Origin: Isoptericola sediminis
GTDB lineage: Bacteria; Actinomycetota; Actinomycetes; Actinomycetales; Cellulomonadaceae
Length of the DNA: 64,000 nucleotides
Assembly (NCBI RefSeq): GCF_013085345.1
Contig: NZ_JABFAJ010000003.1
Location: forward strand, 62,001-126,000
Direction of reading: 5' to 3'
The translations under genes were made by a program, and so were the position numbers. Under the pieces are notes generated by a model that was given only the letters and a program-made list of their open reading frames with translations, was not told where the DNA came from and ran no database searches. This document shows, one piece after another, positions 55,255-62,712 of this stretch. Numbering within the stretch: the stretch's first letter is position 1; each line of letters begins with the position of its first letter.

Positions 55255-55626
55255 ATGACGTCGCACGGCTCGCCTCAGCCCCTCGATCACGTCCTCGACC
55301 TGGAGCGCGAGCTGCAGACGCCGGCCTGCCGGGCCGACGAGACCCGGCTCCGGGAGCTCCTCGCCGCCGACTTCGTGGAGATCGGGGCATCCGGTCGCCG
55401 GTGGGACCTCGACAGCATCCTGGCCATGCTGCGCGACGAGAGCACCGAGGACGACGGCGCCGTCATCACGCTCACCGGTCTGACCGGGCGGGTGCTCGCG
55501 CCCGGCGTCGTCCAGGTCTTCTGGGAGTCCGACCAAGCGGGGCGACGCGCGCGCCGGACCTCGATCTGGTGCGAGCGGGCGGGCGGGTGGCAGCAGGTCT
55601 CCCACCAGGGCACGCCGGTCCCCTGA
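55255..55626 (+). CDS. DUF4440 / SnoaL-like small protein
   Basis: The 123-residue protein resembles the NTF2-like DUF4440 group: LDLERELQTPACRADETRLRELLAADFVEIGASGRRWD and the closing RRTSIWCERAGGWQQVSHQGTPVP. These are small cone-shaped proteins with varied roles; the function here is unknown. CACACT ends seven bases before the ATG, suggesting its own leaderless promoter. Confidence 0.75.
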   Translation: MTSHGSPQPLDHVLDLERELQTPACRADETRLRELLAADFVEIGASGRRWDLDSILAMLRDESTEDDGAVITLTGLTGRVLAPGVVQVFWESDQAGRRARRTSIWCERAGGWQQVSHQGTPVP

Positions 55627-55715
55627 CGACCCTGGCGGGCCCGGCGATGAGTTCCGCGTCTGTCCACCGTCCTTGTGCGTAACCCCTCTGTCCCGCCGCG
55701 TCACGGGAGGCGCAC

Positions 55716-56393
55716 ATGAAGTTCCTGCTCACCTCGGGCGGCGTCACGAACCCGAGCATCCGCAGCGCCCTGGACGGCCTGCTCGACAAGCCCGTCGACC
55801 AGTGCACGGCGCTGTGCATCCCCACCGGCATGTACGGGCACCCCTGGGTGGGGCCCGGCGTCAAGGCGTGGGAGTTCGTCGCCGGGAAGGAGGAGGGCAA
55901 CCCCATGGTCGGCCTCGGGTGGCGGTCGATGGGGCTGCTGGAGCTCACGGCGCTGCCCAGCCTCCCCGCCGAAGGCTGGCAGCCGGCGGTCCGGGACGCC
56001 GACGTCCTGCTGTTCAGCGGCGGCGACGCGGTGTACCTGAGCCACTGGGTGCGGGAGTCCGGGTTCGCGGATCTCCTGCCCGAGCTGACGGACACCGTCT
56101 GGCTCGGGATGAGCGCCGGCAGCATGGTGACGACGCCGCGCATCGGGCAGGAGTTCGTCGGGTGGCAGCCGCCGGGCGGAGGCGATGACAGCACGCTGGG
56201 ACTCGTCGACTTCTCGATCTTCCCGCACCTGGACCACCCGGCCCTGCCGACGAACACCTTGGCCGCGGCCGAGACGTGGGCGACCGGGCTCGGCGGCCCC
56301 GCCTACGCGATCGACGACGACACCGCGATCGTCGTGACCGACGGCGGCGTCGAGGTGGTCTCCGAGGGGACGTGGAAGGCCCTGGCAATGTGA
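55716..56393 (+). CDS. Peptidase E-like (S51 family) protein
   Basis: The 225-residue protein begins MKFLLTSGGVTNPSI and has the S51 nucleophile elbow in WLGMSAGSMVTTP and the preceding VLLFSGGDAVYLSHWV. DFSIFPHLDHP provides a candidate His. S51 enzymes cleave Asp-X dipeptides or alpha-aspartyl bonds. GGGAGG precedes the ATG. It is convergent with the methyltransferase gene. Confidence 0.86.
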   Translation: MKFLLTSGGVTNPSIRSALDGLLDKPVDQCTALCIPTGMYGHPWVGPGVKAWEFVAGKEEGNPMVGLGWRSMGLLELTALPSLPAEGWQPAVRDADVLLFSGGDAVYLSHWVRESGFADLLPELTDTVWLGMSAGSMVTTPRIGQEFVGWQPPGGGDDSTLGLVDFSIFPHLDHPALPTNTLAAAETWATGLGGPAYAIDDDTAIVVTDGGVEVVSEGTWKALAM

Positions 56394-56403
56394 CGGTGAG
56401 TGC

Positions 56404-57030
56404 TCATGCCGTCAGGAGGGCGAGCGTGATGTTCCCGCCGGCCGACGGACGCTGCGCCGAGACGGTCAGCCCGGCCTCCTCGGCCAGCGGCCGCAATCCG
56501 CCGTGGCGGAGGTAGGCGAGCGCGTTCCCTGCGTGGCGAGGTCCGGCGAGGATCTCGGCCACGGCGGTGAACGCACGCGTGGCCCACCCCCGGGGGAACC
56601 GGAGGCCGTCGGTGCCGAAGTCCGTGACGAGCACCCGACCGCCGGGGGCGAGCACGCGCGCCGCCTCACGCAGCAGCGCGACGGCGTCCGAGCGGCTGAT
56701 CGAGTGCAGGACCAGGGAGACCAGGACCAGGTCTGCCGTGCTGTCGTCGACGGGCAGGTGAGCACCCTCGGCGAGCCGCAGATCAGCGTCGGACCCGAGG
56801 CGCTGCCGTGCCGCCTCGATCATGGCGGGCGAGGTGTCCACACCGATGACCTGGCAGCCTGCGTCCGCGTACTCGGCCAGGGCGGCGCCGGTGCCGCAGC
56901 CGATGTCGAGGACGGTCCATCCCGGCTCCGGAGGGCACATCCGCCGGGCGACCCGACGCAGCGGCGCATTCATCGGTTCGACGACCCGGTCGTAGACCTT
57001 CGCCCGCATCCCGTAGGCATCGCGTCCCAT
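56404..57030 (-). CDS. SAM-dependent methyltransferase (class I)
   Basis: The 208-residue protein has the SAM-binding motif I VLDIGCGTGAALAEYADAG, acidic loop VIGVDTSPAMIEAARQRLG, motif ADLVLVSLVLHSISR and post-motif VLAPGGRVLVTDFG (Methyltransf_11 type). The substrate is unknown. GGGAGG precedes the ATG at 57030. It is the last clearly high-GC gene before the island. Confidence 0.87.
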   Translation of the reverse strand: MGRDAYGMRAKVYDRVVEPMNAPLRRVARRMCPPEPGWTVLDIGCGTGAALAEYADAGCQVIGVDTSPAMIEAARQRLGSDADLRLAEGAHLPVDDSTADLVLVSLVLHSISRSDAVALLREAARVLAPGGRVLVTDFGTDGLRFPRGWATRAFTAVAEILAGPRHAGNALAYLRHGGLRPLAEEAGLTVSAQRPSAGGNITLALLTA

Positions 57031-57238
57031 GAGTTCGTGCCTCCCTCTCTGCCAGTCTGGCGCGAGCGTCGACGACGCGCTCCTCTTCGTACCGAGTACA
57101 AATGGGCACACGCCCGGCCAATGAGGGCGACGTCCGCTCACCCGCCCGCGCGATCGAGCATGGCGGAGCCGTCCCCTGAGTCACCAGGCGGCACCTCACA
57201 AGGCTCTGGATCCTGGCGTACGCGACCAACATCGTGGA

Positions 57239-57244
57239 TATAGT
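57239..57244 (+). promoter_or_regulatory. -10 element of the ABC-3C operon
   Basis: TATAGT lies six bases before the first ATG of the operon, implying a leaderless mRNA. No convincing -35 is seen. The 57031-57238 interval otherwise holds no gene. Confidence 0.5.
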
Positions 57245-57250
57245 CAGTCC

Positions 57251-58039
57251 ATGGCGATGGGGACGAACCGCGACGACATCCCCGCTGCGCAAGCCAGGGT
57301 CGTCTACCAGCGGAGTGGCGGGCGGTGCGCCTACCCAGGGTGCGGCGCCGAACTCGTGATGGACGCTATCTCTCCAGGCGACCAGCCCAAATCGACGGGC
57401 AAGGTCGCGCACATCGCGGCCGCCAGTCCCGGCGGACCTCGCTACGACGCCTCAATGACTAGGGACCAAAGGCGTTCCGCGAACAACCTCATCTATCTTT
57501 GCGGGCCGCACCATGATGCGATCGACTTCCAGCTCGACCATCATACGCGCGAATTTCTCACTGAAGCGAAGCTGAACCACGAGAGAGCAGTCGCACGGGC
57601 AACCCGTGCCGCACTTGGCAACGTAACCAACTATGAACTCGACACGATCTGTAGCACAATCGCAAGCGCCCCCAGCGATCAAGCTATCCCTTTGATCGAT
57701 CCGCCCGTCGAGGTCCGGGAGAAAATTGAACTCAACGACCTCGGAGCTGCCTCTCGAGAGAAGATCCGTGACGGCCTGTCTCAGTCGGCGCGAGTCGCGG
57801 CGTTTATTGCCTTTCAAGGCACATACAGTCGCAACTTCGGACAGAGGCTTGTTGCGAGGTTTAAGGCCGACTACTATGCAGCACGCGCCGACGGCCTTGA
57901 TTCGGATGAAGTATTCGACTACCTGATCGAGCAGGCGTACGAGAACGCAGGCCCTACGGACACACCTGAAATACGAGCCGCCGCGCTTGCGGTGATCACC
58001 CACCTATTCGAGATATGCGAGATATTCGAACGTGCTTGA
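57251..58039 (+). CDS. HNH-nuclease effector of an ABC-three-component (ABC-3C) system
   Basis: The 262-residue protein has an N-terminal HNH/McrA-type nuclease: zinc ligands C26, C31, C84 and H87, with H54 (KVAHI), N79 and H88 as HNH residues (CAYPGCG ... HIAAASPGGPR ... NNLIYLCGPHHD). Residues about 160-262 form a helical C-terminal domain (AARVAAFIAFQGTYSRNFGQRL-like) of the kind that docks to ABC-3C ATPases. Base composition is much lower in GC than the flanks. It heads a three-gene operon with 8- and 11-base overlaps. Target (DNA, phage or self) is unknown. Confidence 0.78.
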   Translation: MAMGTNRDDIPAAQARVVYQRSGGRCAYPGCGAELVMDAISPGDQPKSTGKVAHIAAASPGGPRYDASMTRDQRRSANNLIYLCGPHHDAIDFQLDHHTREFLTEAKLNHERAVARATRAALGNVTNYELDTICSTIASAPSDQAIPLIDPPVEVREKIELNDLGAASREKIRDGLSQSARVAAFIAFQGTYSRNFGQRLVARFKADYYAARADGLDSDEVFDYLIEQAYENAGPTDTPEIRAAALAVITHLFEICEIFERA

Positions 58040-58271
58040 AATATATCCAAGCAAGTTTGTGCCGCTAAGCCGGACTCTGGTAGGAGCGTCCGCCAAGATC
58101 CTCGAAATTCTGGGTGATCAGCAGCTTACAATTGGCCAGTTGTACCTGGCCGCAAGAGAGTCTGACAAAACTACAAGTTACGACGAACTGGTCGCATGCC
58201 TCGCCTTCTTGTATGGCGCTGGCATCATAGATTATACGAACGCAACCGTGAGGCGCACCGATGCTGGTTAG
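58032..58271 (+). CDS. ABC-3C middle component (small winged-helix-like protein)
   Basis: The 79-residue protein begins MLEIYPSKFVPLSRTLVGASAKILEIL and has the order QLTIGQLYLAARESDKTTSYDELVACLAFLYGAGIIDY. This fits the short middle-component proteins (MC6-like) that sit between effector and ATPase in ABC-3C operons and are predicted winged-helix adaptors. Its GTG overlaps the end of the HNH gene by eight bases and its end overlaps the ATPase start by 11. Confidence 0.72.
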   Translation: MLEIYPSKFVPLSRTLVGASAKILEILGDQQLTIGQLYLAARESDKTTSYDELVACLAFLYGAGIIDYTNATVRRTDAG

Positions 58272-59985
58272 ACTTAGCGCGAACAAGCCCGAATTCACGT
58301 CGATCGAATTCCGCTCGGGCTTTAACGTCATCGTCGCCGAAAAAGCCGACAAAGCCACCGACCAAGACACCCGAAACGCCCGCGGCAAGACCACGCTTCT
58401 CTTGTTTATCCACTACGTCTTGGGAGGCTCGCTCCACAAGAACCTGAAGCCGCTTGCGGATGACGGTTGGGAAATCACGCTCACTCTCGAGCTATTTGGC
58501 GGAGAAGTAGCTGCCACACGATCGCTGGCAAACGGTACACGCGTCGGCATCTCCGCGGCAGAACAGCCGCAGCGCGTTCTGGACACATACATGAGCGAGG
58601 GCTCAATATCTGTCGACGACTGGAAGGCCCTCCTCGGGTTGGCACTTTTCGCCTTGGAACCCGAGGTGGAGCTGTCCAAAGGGGGCCTGTCAGTCAGAAC
58701 GCTCCTCTCGTATGCAATTAGAACCGATCCCCCCAAGGATCCGCTCAAGGTACTTGCACAGCAGTCCGCCGCAAGTACCCGCGCGCACGTCAGTTACCTT
58801 ATGGGCCTAGACTGGACGCTTGTTGATCGCTTGCACCGAATCAACACAGCCACCGAGCAGATCCGCGCGATAACGGCAGCGACGAAAGAGGGGGTGGTCA
58901 GAACACTACGGCCCGAAGCCGACCTGGTGCTCGAAAGGGCCGTCTTGGCGAACGACCTGGAGGAGTGGCGCTCACGCGTTGACTCGTTTACCGTTCTCGA
59001 AGATCCCAACTCGCTTGTCGAACGTGCCGACGAAATCACGTCGACAATCACGAGTCTACGCGACGAGTCTCTAGTCGATCACAGAATGCTCAGCCTCTAC
59101 GAGTCGTCCGCTGCTGACTCAGTCAGGTCGGCCAATGAAGAAATTCCTGTGGAAGCGGTTCTTGCCGCAGCTCAGGCCAGCCTTTCTGATGGCCTCAAGC
59201 GTCAGATCGATTCCGTACGGGCGTTCCGTGATGAATTGCTAGAAAACAGGGTTCACTTCCTGCAGATTGAGATCGACGCTATCCGAGAGCGGATCTCGAG
59301 TCGGGAATTGCAGTTGTCCCAGCTGTCCGCTCAGCGAGCACGTATACTTCAGACCCTCCACGCGGGCGGCGCGCTGGATGAGTTAATTTCGATGCGTTCC
59401 GAACTATCGGAATATGAGGCGCGGGTCGCCGCACTTGACGTGCAGATCGCCCAGGCGCGGGAAGTGGCTGCGAGGAAGGATCAACTTAAGCTGGAGCAGT
59501 CAACCGTACGCGCAGAGGCCGGTCAAGACTTGACTGCACGCCGCGAGAAGGTTGACCGAATCTCCGATGAGTTCAGCCGCAAGATGCATCGCCTCTACGG
59601 CAAGGACGCTGCTCTCACCGTCGCAGTAGACGACGGCGGGTTTAAGTTTGCAATCACGGCTTCTGGGTCCGGAAGCAGTGGTATCGATAAGATGAAGCTG
59701 TTCTGTTTCGATCTAACGCTTCTCGAAGAGGGCACGAGAAGTCAGCACCACCCCGACTTTCTAGTGCATGACTCCTCCGTCTTCGATGGTGTGGATCCTC
59801 GACAAGTGACCAAGGCGTTGAGATTCGCTCAGGAGATGGTGGCGTCAACTGGCGGTCAGTACATCTGCACAATGAACTCTAACGACGTGCCCGACGAGGT
59901 TCTTGCGGAGGAATGGTTCAAACAGGGCGTTATCCGAACCATCTTGGATACGGAGCTCGGCGGGCTCGTCGGTCGCGACTTCTAG
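58261..59985 (+). CDS. ABC-3C ATPase (DUF2326, Rad50/SMC-like)
   Basis: The 574-residue protein is a split ABC ATPase. The N-terminal lobe has FRSGFNVIVAEKA and Walker A NARGKTTLLLFIHYVL (about residues 39-52). Coiled coil fills about residues 190-440. The C-terminal lobe has the signature-like SSGIDKMKLFCFDLTLL (about 474-490) and the DUF2326 Walker B/D-loop VHDSSVFDGVDPRQ (about 501-514). It should sense a signal and gate the HNH effector via the middle component. GC is low compared with the backbone, indicating horizontal transfer. Confidence 0.85.
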   Translation: MLVRLSANKPEFTSIEFRSGFNVIVAEKADKATDQDTRNARGKTTLLLFIHYVLGGSLHKNLKPLADDGWEITLTLELFGGEVAATRSLANGTRVGISAAEQPQRVLDTYMSEGSISVDDWKALLGLALFALEPEVELSKGGLSVRTLLSYAIRTDPPKDPLKVLAQQSAASTRAHVSYLMGLDWTLVDRLHRINTATEQIRAITAATKEGVVRTLRPEADLVLERAVLANDLEEWRSRVDSFTVLEDPNSLVERADEITSTITSLRDESLVDHRMLSLYESSAADSVRSANEEIPVEAVLAAAQASLSDGLKRQIDSVRAFRDELLENRVHFLQIEIDAIRERISSRELQLSQLSAQRARILQTLHAGGALDELISMRSELSEYEARVAALDVQIAQAREVAARKDQLKLEQSTVRAEAGQDLTARREKVDRISDEFSRKMHRLYGKDAALTVAVDDGGFKFAITASGSGSSGIDKMKLFCFDLTLLEEGTRSQHHPDFLVHDSSVFDGVDPRQVTKALRFAQEMVASTGGQYICTMNSNDVPDEVLAEEWFKQGVIRTILDTELGGLVGRDF

Positions 59986-60594
59986 ACGAGTTACTTCATA
60001 ACCCGCGCGTTTGCGCCGAAGATCATCCGCTTTCAAATCTAATATGTCGCGGGAGATTCGAATCCACGACGATACGGAGAGCAGTCGGTCGACGTAAGCC
60101 AGGATTCGCTTAATATCGTCGAGGAGCATGATTGGCACGCGATCAGCCTCCCCGATCGACGTAGGTTTGCTCTCTAGCGATTGGGCCTTTATGGATTCGA
60201 GCCAGATTCGGCGGCCTGTCGTGTGGGCGCGGCGCTTCTGATTTTGCCTGCTGACGGTCGTGGCCGGAGAAGAGGGAAGCCGCCGTTGCCCGGCAGTGCG
60301 CCTGTCGGCGTAAGGATCCCGCCCGTATTGGCGATTCGCGCTTGGGCCAGGGTCGCATCCGCAGGCACGCCAAGTTCCAGAGCTCAGATGGCGTTGTCCC
60401 GAGGCCGGCAGAGCTCCGAGTCAAGGGTGGCCGCAGGCGATCGCGCCTCAACGCTGCAGGCACGCCTCGGCGCGGGCCGGTGCTGGCTTAATGCAAGGCG
60501 GTCGATGCGGGGCTGGACGCTGGGATGACGCACGAGATCAGCCTCAACACTCCGCGCCGATGCACTCCCACAGATCCGGAAGTAGCGTTGCATT
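59986..60594. other. Gene-poor island interval
   Basis: About 610 bases between the ABC-3C operon and the small zinc-ribbon ORF. Short open frames exist on both strands but none has a ribosome-binding site, family motif or consistent codon use. It may be decayed island DNA. Confidence 0.5.
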
Positions 60595-60753
60595 ATGAAG
60601 AAAGAGGAGTGGTCGACAAGGAGGTACTGCCCGGTGTGCGGCGACGAGGTCGACGTCTACTGGACTCGGGTAGTCGAGAAGAACGCAGCAGGCCAGACGG
60701 TGGTTGACATGACTTTCGGTAAGGATGCCGCGGGCCACGAGTTCGCTCCGTAG
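60595..60753 (+). CDS. Small zinc-ribbon-like protein
   Basis: A 52-codon ORF begins MKKEEWSTRRYCPVCGDEVDVYWTRVVEKN in two parts: a CPVCG knuckle followed by a beta-hairpin-like segment, ending GHEFAP. Only one Cys pair is present, so zinc binding would need a dimer or other ligands. The ribosome-binding site is poor (GGAAG, 12 bases away). I do not recognise a family. It lies within the island. Confidence 0.45.
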   Translation: MKKEEWSTRRYCPVCGDEVDVYWTRVVEKNAAGQTVVDMTFGKDAAGHEFAP

Positions 60754-60849
60754 GAGCACTCGCCGCGTGCATAGGCGGATCCAGTGCGATCCCGTCACTG
60801 CCTACGCTGCACCCCCGGGGAGCGTCGAACAGGGGCGGCAAGCAAGCTT

Positions 60850-61002
60850 GTGAGAGGAGCGCCATCCCGCCCGCACCTTCGGCGCACCGTCGCCACCCAA
60901 GTCACGAACGACATCACAATCGCCCATAGCGCCGCCCTGCTCCGGCATGCCGACGAGGACTCCACGGCGCTGCACTACGTGAAGCGGGCCCACCTCGCCT
61001 AG
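60850..61002 (+). pseudogene. C-terminal remnant of a tyrosine integrase
   Basis: About 50 residues match the end of phage-type tyrosine recombinases: HLRRTVATQVTNDITIAHSAALLRHADEDSTALHYVKRAHLA, given here only by its key parts HLRRT (box II H-x-x-R), LRHADEDST and the nucleophile Tyr in HYVKRA. The N-terminal four fifths are missing and no intact start precedes it. It marks the island as a former integrative element. Confidence 0.7.
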
Positions 61003-61097
61003 ACGTGTGGGGGACAATCGATCAACGCGTGGAGCATGCGACCGCAGCCACCGGCGTCGACGCGGGAGCGCGGAGATGTCCAGCGACCGGGGAACGA

Positions 61098-61132
61098 CGA
61101 AGGGCCCCACCCGCATCGGGTGGGGCCCTTCG
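61098..61132. terminator. Hairpin terminator between the integrase remnant and the IS
   Basis: A perfect 16-bp stem (61098-61113 with 61117-61132) with a CAT loop lies 95 bases after the integrase stop and 17 bases before the IS end. Confidence 0.75.
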
Positions 61133-61155
61133 GAGGGCGGTAGCGGTGGTGTCCG

Positions 61156-61224
61156 GTCTCAGGACATCGGAATGGGGTGTCTCACGTCATCGGCATAGCG
61201 TGTCTCGGGTCATCGGCATGGGGC
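61156..61224. repeat. Three 23-bp tandem repeats in the left IS end
   Basis: Units at 61156, 61179 and 61202 share GTCTC(A/G)-N3-CATCGG(A/C)AT. The right end has only one such unit. They may be transposase-binding sites. Confidence 0.7.
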
Positions 61225-61243
61225 GTCGGGGCGATGCTCGATC

Positions 61244-62434
61244 GTGTCGAAACGCAGACTCGTGATCACCGCGGTCCTGGCCGGCGCGTCGCAGAGCGAG
61301 GTAGCCCGCCGCTACGACGTCTCCCAGGGGTGGGTCTCGCGACTCATGGCCCGCTACCGCGCCGAGGGCGCAGCAGCGTTCGAGCCCCGTTCGCGGCGAC
61401 CACGCTCCTCCCCCCGCTCCACCTTCGAGCCCGTCACGCAACAGATCCTGGCCCTGCGCAAGAACCTTGCCGACCAAGGCCACGACGCAGGCGCCGAGAC
61501 CATCGCCTGGCACCTGAACCACCACCACGACGTGATCGTCTCGCGGTCCACGATCCACCGGATCCTGACCCGACACGGCGCCGTGGCCCCCGAGCCGGCC
61601 AAGCGCCCCCGCAGCTCCTACATCCGCTTCGCCGCCGACCAGCCCAACGAGACCTGGCAGTCCGACTTCACCCACTACCGCCTGACCCACCCGGGCGGCC
61701 GGCCCGGCAGCGACGTCGAGATCGTCACCTGGCTCGACGACCACTCCCGCTACGCCCTGCACATCACGGCTCACCGGCGCATCACCGCCAAGGTCGTGCT
61801 CGACACCTTCATCCAGGCTTGCGACCAGCACGAACACCCGGCATCAGTCCTGACTGACAACGGCATGGTCTACACCGTGCGATTCGCCGGCCGACCCGGA
61901 GGACGCAACCATCTCGAGCACGAGCTCTACCGCCAGGGCATCACGCAGAAGAACGGCCGCCCGAACCACCCCACCACCCAGGGCAAGGTCGAGCGCTTCC
62001 AGCAGACCATGAAGAAGTGGCTGCGAGCCCAGCGCCGCCAGCCGGCCACCCTCGCCCAGCTCCAGGCCCTGCTCACGCAGTTCGCCGAGTACTACAACAA
62101 CGCCCGACCCCACCGGGCCCTGCCTCACCGCTGCACACCCGCGACCGCCTACGCCGCCACACCCAAGGCCGCGCCCCACCCCCACGCACGGACCGACAGC
62201 CACGACCGCCTCCGCCGCGACAAGATCGACACAACCGGCTGCGTCACCCTGCGCATCGCCGGCAAGCTGCGCCACATCGGCATCGGACGACCCCACGCCG
62301 GAACCCACGTCCTGCTCCTGGTCCACGACCACGACGTGAAGGTCATCAACGCCGCCACCGGCGAGATCCTGCGCGAGCTCACCATCGACCTCACCCGCGA
62401 CTACCAGCCACGCCGCACCAAGATCCGAAAATGA
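61244..62434 (+). CDS. IS481-family DDE transposase
   Basis: The 396-residue protein has an N-terminal helix-turn-helix (AGASQSEVARRYDVSQGWVSRLMARY), a second HTH-like part (IAWHLNHHHDVIVSRSTIHRIL) and an rve catalytic core: WQSDFTHYRL (Asp), SVLTDNGMVY (Asp), QGKVERFQQTMKKWL (Glu) with the downstream YNNARPHRAL. The frame is full length, so it may be active. The GTG start lies after the tandem repeats. Confidence 0.92.
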   Translation: MSKRRLVITAVLAGASQSEVARRYDVSQGWVSRLMARYRAEGAAAFEPRSRRPRSSPRSTFEPVTQQILALRKNLADQGHDAGAETIAWHLNHHHDVIVSRSTIHRILTRHGAVAPEPAKRPRSSYIRFAADQPNETWQSDFTHYRLTHPGGRPGSDVEIVTWLDDHSRYALHITAHRRITAKVVLDTFIQACDQHEHPASVLTDNGMVYTVRFAGRPGGRNHLEHELYRQGITQKNGRPNHPTTQGKVERFQQTMKKWLRAQRRQPATLAQLQALLTQFAEYYNNARPHRALPHRCTPATAYAATPKAAPHPHARTDSHDRLRRDKIDTTGCVTLRIAGKLRHIGIGRPHAGTHVLLLVHDHDVKVINAATGEILRELTIDLTRDYQPRRTKIRK

Positions 62435-62436
62435 CA

Positions 62437-62470
62437 AAGGCCCGAACCCACAAACGTGGGTCCGGGCCTT
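62437..62470 (+). terminator. Terminator inside the right IS end
   Basis: A 15-bp nearly perfect stem (62437-62451 with 62456-62470) lies three bases after the transposase stop. Confidence 0.7.
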
Positions 62471-62496
62471 GCCGATGTCCTGCGACATCACACGTG

Positions 62497-62570
62497 TGCC
62501 CCGGGTGGGATTCGAACCCACACTGGATCGGGTTTGAGCCGAACGCCTCTGCCGGTTGGGCTACCGGGGC
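62497..62570 (-). tRNA. tRNA with anticodon CAA (Leu by codon), class I shape
   Basis: The minus strand folds as a 74-base cloverleaf: acceptor GCCCCGG/CCGGGGC, T-arm GTGGG-TTCGAAT-CCCAC, anticodon loop CTCAAAC (anticodon CAA, reads TTG). The variable loop is only five bases, whereas normal tRNA-Leu has a long variable arm, and the 27-43 pair is T/T. CCA is not encoded. It may still be a working tRNA or a divergent relic. The IS ends four bases beyond its 3' end. Confidence 0.75.
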
Positions 62571-62712
62571 GTGGAGGCTGCGCACCATCGAACCACACCG
62601 GCACGCACCGGCCCAATCCGCCCGGCGGCGACCGGGCCCGTGCGCACGGTCACACGTGGCGTCCGTCCCACGGGGTGCACGACCCGCGGCCCGGGGGATT
62701 ACGATGTTCCCT

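Larger units (their letters stand above)
61150..62492 (+). mobile_element. IS481-like insertion sequence, apparently intact
   Basis: A 1343-bp element with one transposase gene. Imperfect terminal inverted repeats start TGT: TGTCCGGTCTCAGGACATCG on the left and TGTGATGTCGCAGGACATCG on the right (18 of 23 match). No target-site duplication is seen. The right end stops four bases from the 3' end of the tRNA gene at 62497. Confidence 0.8.

Noticed and set aside
57104-57112. GGGCACACG near the left island edge, also present at the tRNA 3' end (62493-62501)
   Set aside because: The two copies are in opposite orientation; an integrase attachment duplication must be a direct repeat. Nine bases can match by chance.
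58261-59985. Septu or Gabija-like defence ATPase
   Set aside because: The DUF2326 motif, the small middle component and the HNH protein with a docking domain fit ABC-3C better; there is no TOPRIM domain and no UvrD-like helicase partner.
59845-60138. 97-codon open frame on the minus strand at the end of the ABC-3C ATPase gene
   Set aside because: About half of it lies antisense to the conserved C-terminal lobe of the ATPase. No ribosome-binding site and no family motif.
61156-61224. CRISPR-like array
   Set aside because: The units are directly adjacent without spacers, and lie inside an IS end. No CRISPR array or cas gene was found in the window.
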